Translations under genes and position numbers: made by a program
Shown here: in pieces, positions 5,712 through 13,078 of the stretch
Numbering within the stretch: the first letter of the stretch is position 1
Layout of the letters: each line of letters starts with the position of its first letter
Assembly: GCF_905372115.1 (NCBI RefSeq)
Contig: NZ_CAJPNR010000043.1
Span: 1 to 18,118, forward strand
Direction of reading: 5' to 3'
DNA: 18,118 nt
Source of the DNA: an uncultured Streptococcus sp.
GTDB lineage: Bacteria; Bacillota; Bacilli; Lactobacillales; Streptococcaceae
The notes under the pieces: generated by a model
Seen by the model: the letters and a program-made list of their open reading frames with translations, nothing else
What the model was told of the DNA's origin: nothing
Databases searched by the model: none

Positions 5712-7538
5712 CTATTTTTTTAATTCTTCTAAATCGTTATTTGCAAGGGCAGCTTGAACATCATTTCGATAAGCTGTTTTTTCATCTTCTGTCCAGTCGT
5801 AGAATCGTCCCATTTCATCCAGAACAGGCTCTACAATAGCGTCTAAACCATCCCGCATAAAGAGCATGTGGTTAGTCCGACGAAGTAGGAAGTCGACTGG
5901 GCTAAGTGCTAATTCATTACGCATGGCATAATGCAGTGACAAGGTATCTGCTAGGCTGAGACCTGGTGCTTGCTCGATACTGTGTGCGAGGGCAAAGACT
6001 TTAGGAGCATTCGAACCGTAAAGGTTTGCAAGATAGAAGGCTTCCTTACTATCGAGACCACGTGATACGCCGAGTTGTGCAAAGGCTTCGATTTCTGAAT
6101 CGACATTTGCTGGATTCAATTCTCCGCCTGATACAGGATAGGTCTTAGAGTTGATGAGCTTGAAGCTGCGGTCAAATTCTGCTTTGAGGATTTCAACCAC
6201 GCGCTCCATAGCGCCTTCAGCCATCTTACGATAGTCCGTAATCTTACCGCCAGCAAGAGTCAAGAGGCCATTGTTATCACGTTCCAGGCTGGAACCGCGA
6301 GACACGGCAGATGGATCCAAGTGTTTTTCAGACGTGCTGCTTTCGAGTTGCGTAACAGCCGCCTCGACATCCTCACGGGATTTTTCTTTAGCCAGATAGC
6401 TCTCAACAGTCGCAATCAGTTCATTGAAGCTTTCATCACTGATAGTACCGTTGTTTCCGCCGTTGTAGTCAGAAGCACTGTTTCCTGCGATTAGAGGACG
6501 CAGGCCAGCCCAGCTACTTTCGATGTCGTCAATCGTGATGTTTGCTTCTGGGAAGCGATTATTGACAATGCTCAAGAGGTAATCCACATCTTCTTGTGTT
6601 ACTTTTGGATGCTCTAGGTCGCCAGTGTAGTCAGTGTCAGTCGTACCAAAGTAGGTTTTATTTTCACGTGGAAGAACAAAGACCATCCGGCCGTCTCCCA
6701 AGCCTGTGTCAAAGTAGACTGGCTGAGAAACCTTGATCTTGCTAGAGTCAACTACCAAGTGAACACCCTTGGTTGGACGCATTTGTGAATATTGCTCACC
6801 GTCATTTGATAGATTGCGTACCTTGTCGCTCCAAGGACCAGTTGTATTGATAACCAAGCGAGCCTTGATTTCAAAGACTTCATCTGTCAAGAGGTCACGC
6901 GCAACAACGCCTGTAATCTTTCCAGATTCATCAAAGAGGAAGCCTTCTGCCTTGACATGGTTGGCAATCAGGGCGCCGTCTTGATTGGCGCGTTTGATAT
7001 TTTCAATCACGAGACGCGCGTCATTGTTGCGGAAGTCAAGATAGACACCGCCGCCGACTAAGCCTTCCTTCTTAAGTTCAGGTTCCCGTTCTAAGACTTC
7101 TTCCTTGCTCAAGACCTTGTTGGCAGCAGGAGTGTTGTTGACACCAGCCAAGAGGTCGTAGAGGTCCATAGCTACCTTGAGACGGAAGAGGCTGAAAGTA
7201 GCGTCTTCTTCTTCATAGACAGGCAGCAGCATAGGGTCTGGTTTTGGAATATGAGGGGCAATTTGCTGAACGACAGCACGCTCAGAAACTGTATCTGAGA
7301 CCACCTCTACGTCGAATTGCTTGAGGTAACGAAGGCCACCATGGACCAATTTGGTAGAACGGCTAGAAGTCCCTTCTGCAAAGTCTTGCATTTCAATCAG
7401 ACCGGTCTCCAGGCCACTAGCTGCTGCTTGTAAGGCTACCCCAGCGCCGGTAATCCCACCACCAATAATCAGGAGGTCTAAGGTGCGTTCCTGCATTTTT
7501 TTAATCGATAATTCACGTGTTTTCTTTGAAAATTCCAT
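5712..7538 (-). CDS. glpO: Alpha-glycerophosphate oxidase (FAD-dependent, H2O2-forming)
   Basis: A 608-residue flavoenzyme oxidising sn-glycerol-3-phosphate to dihydroxyacetone phosphate, with O2 reduced to H2O2. The FAD dinucleotide fold is near the N-terminus (DLLIIGGGITGAG, residues 21-33), followed by TSSRSTKLVHGGLRYL, typical of the GlpO/GlpD family. The region around residues 355-420 (from NNGGTIS-like sequence through SREDVEAAVTQLESSTSEKHLDPSAVSRGS) is the extra flexible segment that marks the lactic-acid-bacterial oxidase and is absent from GlpD dehydrogenases. The conserved LTLAGGKITDYRKMAE follows it. The length is that of known GlpO proteins. The ATG at 7536-7538 has a weak upstream AGAAAG. 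It lies 68 bases after glpK in the same direction and is not preceded by an obvious promoter. Confidence 0.95.
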   Translation of the reverse strand: MEFSKKTRELSIKKMQERTLDLLIIGGGITGAGVALQAAASGLETGLIEMQDFAEGTSSRSTKLVHGGLRYLKQFDVEVVSDTVSERAVVQQIAPHIPKPDPMLLPVYEEEDATFSLFRLKVAMDLYDLLAGVNNTPAANKVLSKEEVLEREPELKKEGLVGGGVYLDFRNNDARLVIENIKRANQDGALIANHVKAEGFLFDESGKITGVVARDLLTDEVFEIKARLVINTTGPWSDKVRNLSNDGEQYSQMRPTKGVHLVVDSSKIKVSQPVYFDTGLGDGRMVFVLPRENKTYFGTTDTDYTGDLEHPKVTQEDVDYLLSIVNNRFPEANITIDDIESSWAGLRPLIAGNSASDYNGGNNGTISDESFNELIATVESYLAKEKSREDVEAAVTQLESSTSEKHLDPSAVSRGSSLERDNNGLLTLAGGKITDYRKMAEGAMERVVEILKAEFDRSFKLINSKTYPVSGGELNPANVDSEIEAFAQLGVSRGLDSKEAFYLANLYGSNAPKVFALAHSIEQAPGLSLADTLSLHYAMRNELALSPVDFLLRRTNHMLFMRDGLDAIVEPVLDEMGRFYDWTEDEKTAYRNDVQAALANNDLEELKK

Positions 7539-7574
7539 AATTACACACTTTCTAACTGAGTTGCTTCATGGTTC

Positions 7575-7606
7575 TACTGATTTTATCATCAAAATAAGAA
7601 TCAGTA
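7575..7606 (-). other. Intercistronic hairpin between glpK and glpO
   Basis: TACTGATT (7575-7582) and AATCAGTA (7599-7606) pair perfectly. An inner TTAT/ATAA continues the stem after a one-base bulge. It begins immediately after the glpK stop codon. There is no T run behind it on the minus strand, so a role in mRNA processing or stability is more likely than termination. Confidence 0.5.
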
Positions 7607-9115
7607 TTAGTCGTCGATTTCTGCAAAGACTTGAGTTGCCTTAACGGCTTTTTTCCATCCTTTGTAGAGTTGTTCCTTGCGGGATTCATTCATAGATGGT
7701 TCAAAGAGTTCTCCAGTTTCATTGAGAGTGCGGAGTTCGTCCAAGTCTTTCCAGTAGCCTACTGACAGTCCTGCCAAGAAGGCTGCACCGAGAGCAGTTG
7801 TTTCTAAGTTTTTAGCACGGGCAATATCGATTCCCAAAATGTCAGCCTGGAACTGCATGAGGAAGTTGTTCATAGCAGCACCGCCATCGACTTTGAGGAC
7901 TTGAATAGCAGTCTTAGCGTCCACCTGCATAGTATCGATGATGTCTCGTACTTGGTAAGCAATGGATTGCAGAGTAGCCTTGATAAAGTCTTCCTTGCTG
8001 GTTCCGCGGGTCAAGCCAAAGACAGATCCACGTGCATTTTGATCCCAGTAGGGAGCGCCCAGACCTGTAAAGGCAGGTACGACATATACTTCATCATTGT
8101 TGTGGGAATTGAGAGCATATTTTTCAGATTCTGGTGAATTTTCAACCATCCGAAGACCGTCGCGCAGCCATTGAATAGCACTTCCGGCAATGAAGATAGA
8201 ACCTTCTAAAGCATAGTAAACTTTGCCATTAATTCCATAACCAATGGTTGTCAAGAGGTTATTTTCAGACAGCTGCATCTCTTCACCAGTGTTCATGATG
8301 ATGAAAGAACCAGTTCCATAAGTATTCTTAACCATACCAGGCTCAAAAGCTAACTGTCCAAAGAGAGCGGCCTGTTGGTCACCAGCCATACCAGAAATCG
8401 GAACTTCTCCGCCGTAGAAATGGAATGGAGCAGTTTTACCATAGATTTCTGAGTTAGAACGAACTTCAGGAAGCATGGCCTTTGGAATGTTAAGGATTTC
8501 CAAAATCTCGTCGTCCCATTTGAGTTCCTTGATATTATAGAGCATGGTACGGGCTGCATTTGAGTAGTCTGTCACGTGAGCCGCGCCGTCAGTTAATTTC
8601 CAAACCAACCAGGTATCAATGGTACCAAAGAGCAATTCACCCTTTTCAGCTCTTTCTTGCGCTCCTTCTACATGGTCCAAAATCCAGCGAACCTTGGTAG
8701 CAGAGAAGTAAGCGTCAATAATCAAACCAGTCTTTTCATGGAATTTTTCTACATAGCCTTGGTTTTTGAGCTGTTCAGCCAGAGGAGCTGTCTGACGAGA
8801 TTGCCAAACGATAGCATTGTAGATAGGAAGACCTGTATTCTTATCCCAGACGACAGTTGTTTCACGCTGGTTAGTGATTCCGATAGCTTCGATTTGATTA
8901 GGTTTGACCCCGCTTTCGATGAAGGCACCGGCGATAACGGACTGCACTGAGTTCCAAATTTCATTGGCATTGTGCTCAACCCATCCAGCTTGAGGGAAAA
9001 TCTGAGTAAATTCTTTTTGACTGGAGCTAACTTTTTCTCCTTTTTTGTTAAAGATGATGGCGCGGGAACTAGTAGTTCCTTGGTCGATAGCCATGATGTA
9101 TTTTTCTTGTGACAT
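7607..9115 (-). CDS. glpK: Glycerol kinase
   Basis: A 502-residue FGGY-family kinase making glycerol-3-phosphate from glycerol and ATP. The N-terminal phosphate-1 loop is AIDQGTTSSRAI (residues 9-20), followed by GITNQRET (79-86). The second FGGY signature region includes GMAGDQQAALFGQ (from 241) and, near the C-terminus, VDGGAAMNNFLMQFQAD. H232 (FHFYGG) falls exactly at the position phosphorylated by HPr/EI of the PTS in low-GC Gram-positive glycerol kinases, where phosphorylation activates the enzyme. The start is firm: AGGAGG lies 7 bases before the ATG. Upstream are a cre-like site and probable promoter; glpO and glpF follow. Confidence 0.97.
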   Translation of the reverse strand: MSQEKYIMAIDQGTTSSRAIIFNKKGEKVSSSQKEFTQIFPQAGWVEHNANEIWNSVQSVIAGAFIESGVKPNQIEAIGITNQRETTVVWDKNTGLPIYNAIVWQSRQTAPLAEQLKNQGYVEKFHEKTGLIIDAYFSATKVRWILDHVEGAQERAEKGELLFGTIDTWLVWKLTDGAAHVTDYSNAARTMLYNIKELKWDDEILEILNIPKAMLPEVRSNSEIYGKTAPFHFYGGEVPISGMAGDQQAALFGQLAFEPGMVKNTYGTGSFIIMNTGEEMQLSENNLLTTIGYGINGKVYYALEGSIFIAGSAIQWLRDGLRMVENSPESEKYALNSHNNDEVYVVPAFTGLGAPYWDQNARGSVFGLTRGTSKEDFIKATLQSIAYQVRDIIDTMQVDAKTAIQVLKVDGGAAMNNFLMQFQADILGIDIARAKNLETTALGAAFLAGLSVGYWKDLDELRTLNETGELFEPSMNESRKEQLYKGWKKAVKATQVFAEIDD

Positions 9116-9164
9116 GAACTGTCCTCCTGGTAAAAATCTTGAGGATGTTTCCTCTACAGTAACT

Positions 9165-9198
9165 AGTATATAAAATAAAACGCTTTCTTTTTCATCAA
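9165..9198 (-). promoter_or_regulatory. Probable glpK promoter with cre-like (CcpA) site
   Basis: The minus strand of 9175-9188 reads AGAAAGCGTTTTAT, which fits the cre consensus TGWAARCGYTWNCW at 12 of 14 positions by eye. Nearby on the same strand are TTGATG (9193-9198, possible -35) and TATACT or TTATAT (9165-9173, possible -10). The spacing is longer than ideal (22 or 19 bases), so the exact promoter is uncertain. A CcpA dimer here would sit in the core promoter and repress when preferred sugars are present. Confidence 0.6.
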
Positions 9199-9246
9199 CT
9201 TTTTTTAAATTTTAAAAAAATCTGAGGAGATTGTGCGAAAATCACA

Positions 9247-9274
9247 AAGAAACCTGGATTTCTCCAAGTTTCTT
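9247..9274 (-). terminator. Weak terminator after the Mga-like gene
   Basis: A 12-position stem (9247-9258 with 9263-9274) with one mismatch and loop TTTC. It overlaps the stop codon of the Mga-like gene. Only a broken T run (TTTGTGATTTT) follows on the minus strand, so some read-through to glpK is possible. Confidence 0.55.
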
Positions 9275-10700
9275 AATGAAATATCATGTGACGGATTTGA
9301 GCCAAATCTTCCAAATCTAAGTCATTTTTTAAATAATAGATGGGAACCTGCTGGGTCTGATGAATAGGATTGTTGGTGATGATAAGGTCATAATTTCTGG
9401 TCAGGTCGTAGGATTCAATCGTAATAAAACGGTTGTACTCTAAATAGCGTCTTAAAATGGCCGTCATCCTAGAAACAACGATAAAACTATCTGTCAAGTC
9501 CATGCCTATCTTGATGACTTGACCGTCATTTTCAGCAATGTACTCCATCAGCTGGAGCCATTCCCACAAAACTTTTTTATCCAGAGATGTTCCCTGTTGG
9601 AAAATAGGCAGTTTGCTAAAAATAGTGTCTGCCACTTGTCGATAATCGTATTCGCTCCATAAGTAAAGATGGCGAAGTTCTAAGTCATGCTTGTATTTGT
9701 CTTGCAAGAGATAGCCTTTGAAAAGAAAGACGCGGGCGCAGAGCTGGCTTAGTTCGTAGGTCATTTGGTCCTCGATGTAGTCACCTAGCAAGTCCTGAGA
9801 TTTCATCTCTTGAATCAGTTGCGTAATCAGGCTGGCAATTTCACCGCCAAAGCCCAGTATATACTCCATGGTGTGCAGGGGCAGAATCCGATGGGAAAGC
9901 AGAAATGAAAAGAAAATCATCATTTCTCCGTCTTCCTGACTCAGAGTGATGTGCTGCCCGGCAAAGAAATCATTTGTCCGGCGATGCAAGCGCTGGTAGA
10001 AGATGTTTTCAAAATAGCCTTGCATTTTCTGCTCAATGATTTGAAATTGACAGGCATTGACTCTTAGGCGTTGTTGGGTGATATGTGCCCAAAGAGCCAA
10101 GTCCAATCGCTGCCCTTGAGAGAGTTGGGCTCCGCAGAGCTCTTCTAAGACGGCAACTTCCTGCCTTCTTTCTGATTTTTGAAGTTCTTTTTCCCAATCT
10201 TGGCTGGACCAGACCTTGCGAAAGAGGCAGAAATAAAAATAGCGGATCTGGTGCTCAGGCCCTTTTAAGCGGCCATTTTGGATAGATAGCTCAAACTCTG
10301 ATAAAATCTGATTTAGACCAGATATATGGCGGCCGAGTGTTGCTTCACTGATCATCAGTTCCTGAGCTAATTGATGGGCTAAAAACTGCTGATGATAGAG
10401 CAAGTAGTTCAAAATCTGAAATTTAATAGCATTGCCCAAGAAGAGTCTGCGAATATCCCGACCTTTGGTATCAGAACCGATGGACAGACTGAGCGTTTCG
10501 TCCTGAAGCTGGATGGATAAGGCTGCATGATGATCCACAGCCTTGTCGTTAATCAAGCTAATGTACTTGGTCAAAGTTGCTTTCGAGAATCCTGTTTCTG
10601 ACATGACGGCCTTTAAACTGGATGTAGAATGCTGCTGTAAATAAGACAGGATAATAAACTGCCCCGCTTCACTCTTTTCCATTAAGTCTGCAATATACAT
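9273..10700 (-). CDS. Mga-family / helix-turn-helix transcriptional regulator
   Basis: A 475-residue cytosolic regulator. A first helix-turn-helix occupies roughly residues 27-51 (SLKAVMSETGFSKATLTKYISLIND) and a second, Mga-type one residues 106-136 (LAHQLAQELMISEATLGRHISGLN). The rest is a long helical region like the PRD-like domains of Mga/AtxA-type proteins, which in some members are phosphorylated by PTS HPr. The last ~100 residues (IKIGMDLTDSFIVVSRMTAIL to DLIITNNPI) resemble the C-terminal EIIB-like domain of that group. The ATG at 10698-10700 has a good GAGAGGG upstream. It lies 157 bases before glpK in the same direction, so control of glpKOF is a reasonable inference, not shown. 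The true virulence regulator mga itself is not claimed. Confidence 0.8.
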   Translation of the reverse strand: MYIADLMEKSEAGQFIILSYLQQHSTSSLKAVMSETGFSKATLTKYISLINDKAVDHHAALSIQLQDETLSLSIGSDTKGRDIRRLFLGNAIKFQILNYLLYHQQFLAHQLAQELMISEATLGRHISGLNQILSEFELSIQNGRLKGPEHQIRYFYFCLFRKVWSSQDWEKELQKSERRQEVAVLEELCGAQLSQGQRLDLALWAHITQQRLRVNACQFQIIEQKMQGYFENIFYQRLHRRTNDFFAGQHITLSQEDGEMMIFFSFLLSHRILPLHTMEYILGFGGEIASLITQLIQEMKSQDLLGDYIEDQMTYELSQLCARVFLFKGYLLQDKYKHDLELRHLYLWSEYDYRQVADTIFSKLPIFQQGTSLDKKVLWEWLQLMEYIAENDGQVIKIGMDLTDSFIVVSRMTAILRRYLEYNRFITIESYDLTRNYDLIITNNPIHQTQQVPIYYLKNDLDLEDLAQIRHMIFH

Positions 10701-10915
10701 ACGAAAACCCTCTCAATTCACTAATCTTAGCTTATCACAAAAGGGAAAAAAGTCGAAGCAATGTGCTTTATATTTTCTTATCGTTGCCTGAGGCAATAAT
10801 GGAAGGCAGAAGTCTATCATCATATCTATCTTAATTCGCCATTCCATTTCTTTTGAACAAGCGTAAGAAGAGCAAATTATCACACTTTTTTGCTTTGGGT
10901 CTGATAGATTTTTTA

Positions 10916-10948
10916 TGGTATAATTGTAGAAAAATAACGATGAGGGAG
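10916..10948 (+). promoter_or_regulatory. Extended -10 promoter and RBS of the DUF1858-DUF438 unit
   Basis: TGGTATAAT at 10916-10924 is a consensus extended -10; the -35 region is poor. A good Shine-Dalgarno, GAGGGAG (10942-10948), lies 5 bases before the ATG at 10954. This start position shows that the longer minus-strand frames across 10713-11145 are spurious. Confidence 0.72.
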
Positions 10949-10953
10949 CAGAT

Positions 10954-11184
10954 ATGGATAATGTGATTGATTTGTCTATCCCAGTGGCAGAAGTGATTGA
11001 GAAGCAGCCTGAAGTTTTGGATGTTTTGGTCGAGTTGGGCTTTACGCCTCTGGCCAATCCTGTCATGCGCAATACAGTCGGGCGCGTGGTTTCTATCAAA
11101 AAAGGAGCTGCCATGAACGGCATTGACCTGAATAAAATCAAGCAAACTCTGGAATTAAATGGCTATGAAGTGGTGGGGATTTAG
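10954..11184 (+). CDS. DUF1858 domain protein
   Basis: A 76-residue protein built entirely of one DUF1858 domain: IDLSIPVAEVIEKQPEVLDVLVELGF (about 5-30) and a C-terminal MNGIDLNKIKQTLELNGYEV (54-73). Many relatives carry a redox-type cysteine pair after the LGF turn; here that stretch is TPLANPVMRN and the whole protein has no cysteine. Two bases separate its stop codon from the start of the DUF438-hemerythrin gene, so the two are translationally coupled and probably act together. The biochemical function is unknown. In other genomes the domain is often found beside or fused to DUF438 or hybrid-cluster-protein functions, which would suit a redox or nitric-oxide role. Confidence 0.83.
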   Translation: MDNVIDLSIPVAEVIEKQPEVLDVLVELGFTPLANPVMRNTVGRVVSIKKGAAMNGIDLNKIKQTLELNGYEVVGI

Positions 11185-11186
11185 GC

Positions 11187-12548
11187 ATGGCTACTGAACG
11201 CATTGAAGTCCTCAAGTCTATCTTGCTGGATCTACATAACGGAGCTTCTGCAGAATCCGTTCAGGAGCTTTTCAACAAGCATTTTGCTGGTGTGTCCGCT
11301 ATTGAGATTAGCCTGATGGAGCATGAGCTGATGAACTCGGATACGGGAGTGACCTTTGAAGATATCATGTCTCTCTGCAATGTCCATGCCAACCTCTTTA
11401 AAGGTGCCATTCAGGATGTGGAGGTGGCTGATACCGACCATCCAGGTCATCCTGTTCAGATTTTTAAGCAGGAAAATCTAGCACTGCGGGCTGCCCTCAT
11501 GCGGGTTCGCAGGCTCCTATCTACCTATGAAAGCACAGAAGATGAGGAGCTTCTCCCTGAAATCCGCAAGGGACTCCAGCGCCAGCTGGGTTTGGTGGGG
11601 CAGTTTGATATCCACTATCAGCGCAAGGAAGAGCTTATGTTTCCTATCATGGAGAGCTACGGCCACGATTCGCCGCCCAAGGTCATGTGGGGCGTGGATG
11701 ATCAGATTCGGGACCTTTTCCAAGAGGCTAAGATTGCTGCAGAGCAACTACCGGATAGCACGATTCAAGAAGTCAAGGACAAGTTTGAAACTTTTGCTGC
11801 TGAGTTTGAAGCTATGATTTTCAAGGAAGAGTCCATCCTTCTCATGATACTCCTCGAGTCCTTTACTCAGGACGACTGGCTCAAGATTGCTGAGGAGAGC
11901 GATGCTTATGGCTATGCCATCATCAAGCCAACAGAGAAATGGATTCCTGCTCGGCACTCATTCTCGGAGGAGGAAGTTAGGGATGCTGCTGATGAAGGAA
12001 GCGAAGCGGCAGCCAGTAGAGAACAAACTAGTGATGGCAGATTTGAGCAGGTCATTGATACGCCGGATGGTCAGGTCACTATTTCCTTTAAGCCTAAGGA
12101 AAAGAAGGAGCAAGCCTTTAATCGGGAGTCCCAGCAGCCTTTTGGTCATGGATATCTGTCTGTGGCGGAGGCCAATCTGATTTTGGACCATCTGCCCATG
12201 GAGATTACCTTTGTCAATAAGGATGATATTTTCCAGTATTATAATGACAGCGTGCCAGCGGACGAGATGATTTTCAAGCGGACACCGTCCCAGATAGGGC
12301 GCAATGTCGAGCTTTGTCACCCGCCCAAGTTTTTGGATAAGGTGCGGCGAATTTTCAAGGCTCTGCGCAAGGGAGAGCGGGACAAGTTTGAGATGTGGTT
12401 CAAGTCGGAATCAAGGGGCAAGTTTGTTCATGTGACCTATGCAGCGGTGCGGGATGAATCTGGTGAATTTCAGGGGGTGCTGGAGTATGTACAGGACATT
12501 CAGCCCTTCCGTGACATTGACAGTGATTTTTACCGAGATTTGGACTAA
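11187..12548 (+). CDS. DUF438 - hemerythrin (HHE) - PAS protein
   Basis: A 453-residue soluble, probably sensory protein. DUF438 spans about residues 5-75. A hemerythrin-like four-helix domain spans about 83-228, with candidate di-iron ligands H85/H88 (HPGHPV), H143 with E148/E149 (HYQRKEELMFP), H160, and E214/E215 (FKEES). In homologues I remember, the motif MWG-x-HDEIR supplies a further histidine; here the sequence is MWGVDDQIR, with D171 in its place. A charged linker (about 258-315) leads to a PAS_10-type domain (about 325-445) that includes CHPPK (377-381). No DNA-binding or kinase domain follows. The gene starts 2 bases after the DUF1858 stop, with GGTGGGG as ribosome site. An oxygen, NO or iron sensing role is inferred from the domains only. 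Confidence 0.87.
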   Translation: MATERIEVLKSILLDLHNGASAESVQELFNKHFAGVSAIEISLMEHELMNSDTGVTFEDIMSLCNVHANLFKGAIQDVEVADTDHPGHPVQIFKQENLALRAALMRVRRLLSTYESTEDEELLPEIRKGLQRQLGLVGQFDIHYQRKEELMFPIMESYGHDSPPKVMWGVDDQIRDLFQEAKIAAEQLPDSTIQEVKDKFETFAAEFEAMIFKEESILLMILLESFTQDDWLKIAEESDAYGYAIIKPTEKWIPARHSFSEEEVRDAADEGSEAAASREQTSDGRFEQVIDTPDGQVTISFKPKEKKEQAFNRESQQPFGHGYLSVAEANLILDHLPMEITFVNKDDIFQYYNDSVPADEMIFKRTPSQIGRNVELCHPPKFLDKVRRIFKALRKGERDKFEMWFKSESRGKFVHVTYAAVRDESGEFQGVLEYVQDIQPFRDIDSDFYRDLD

Positions 12549-12574
12549 ATATTTGCAGTTAGAAAGTGAGAAAA

Positions 12575-12829
12575 ATGAGTTACGAACAAGAATTTTTACA
12601 GGAGTTTGAAGCTTGGGTCAAGACCCAGGTCATGATTAACGAGATGGCCCTCAAGGAGAGTCAGGTAGTCTACGAGGCAGACCAAGACGAGCTGGCCAAG
12701 GAAGCGGCTATTCGCTATGAAAGTCGTCTCGATGCCTACCAGTTCCTTTTAGGAAAATTCGCCAACTATCAGGCGGGCAAGGGATTTCATGACCTGCCAG
12801 ACGGATTTTTGGGTGAGAGAAATTATTGA
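12575..12829 (+). CDS. DUF1912 family small protein
   Basis: An 84-residue acidic, helical protein of a streptococcal family of unknown function. Recognisable are SYEQEFLQEFEAWVKTQ at the start, YESRLDAYQFLLGKF in the middle and the C-terminal KGFHDLP...GERNY. The ATG at 12575-12577 is chosen, with AAGTGAG just upstream; an in-frame GTG at 12566 is part of that ribosome site and is an unlikely start. It lies 26 bases after the DUF438-hemerythrin gene and no terminator separates them, so it is probably the last gene of that unit. Its stop codon overlaps the -35 box of the T-box promoter. No function can be inferred. Confidence 0.85.
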   Translation: MSYEQEFLQEFEAWVKTQVMINEMALKESQVVYEADQDELAKEAAIRYESRLDAYQFLLGKFANYQAGKGFHDLPDGFLGERNY

Positions 12830-12854
12830 TTTTTCGCTAGAAAGGTGATAGAAT
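12826..12854 (+). promoter_or_regulatory. Promoter of the T-box / acetyltransferase / valS unit
   Basis: TTGATT (12826-12831) and TAGAAT (12849-12854) are separated by exactly 17 bases, and TGA before the -10 makes it an extended -10. Transcription should start near 12861, right at the foot of the T-box stem I. Confidence 0.8.
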
Positions 12855-12860
12855 AAGTTC

Positions 12861-13049
12861 ATCAGAGGTGTTTTGAGTCAAGCATTTTACAGAAAGTGGC
12901 GGTGCTGAGAAGTCCACAAATGTGTCAAAGCTGGTTGCTGATGAGATGAAAAATTGAAATAAACAAAGTTGCGGGCGTTGCCCGAAATTGGGTGGTACCG
13001 CGGATAAACACATTCGTCCCTGTCATGGATATGACAGGGGCGATTTTTT
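12861..13049 (+). promoter_or_regulatory. T-box leader (tRNA-sensing riboswitch), probably tRNA-Val
   Basis: The T-box sequence GGGTGGTACCGCGG (12990-13003) is canonical; its TGGT bulge (12993-12996) would pair with the uncharged acceptor end of a tRNA with discriminator A. Stem I is closed by CATCAG/CTGATG (12860-12865, 12938-12943). It continues with TTTTG/CAAAG and CATTT/AAATG and ends in the apical GTGG/CCAC arm. The internal loop carries GTC followed by A (12924-12927), a fitting valine specifier given valS downstream. The intrinsic terminator at 13015-13049 competes with the antiterminator. Limitation of charged tRNA-Val should allow read-through into the acetyltransferase gene and valS. 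Confidence 0.92.
13015..13049 (+). terminator. T-box-controlled terminator
   Basis: A 12-bp stem, CGTCCCTGTCAT (13015-13026) with ATGACAGGGGCG (13031-13042), loop GGAT, followed by six T bases (13044-13049). Two in-frame ATG codons of the downstream gene (13025, 13031) lie inside this hairpin. Confidence 0.93.
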
Positions 13050-13078
13050 GTAGAAAGCGAGGGAGAAGGATAACAAGA

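Noticed and set aside
10713..11145. Two overlapping minus-strand frames of 142 and 104 residues
   Set aside because: They run antisense through the DUF1858 gene and its promoter, have no family likeness, and lack a ribosome site; the plus strand explains the region.
12001..12100. Frameshift or fusion in the linker of the hemerythrin-PAS protein
   Set aside because: The frame is open throughout and the charged linker between the hemerythrin and PAS domains is normal for such proteins.
12992..13078. Acetyltransferase starting at GTG inside the T-box sequence
   Set aside because: It would translate the antiterminator and terminator and adds residues without family likeness; the ribosome site at 13061-13070 points to a later start.
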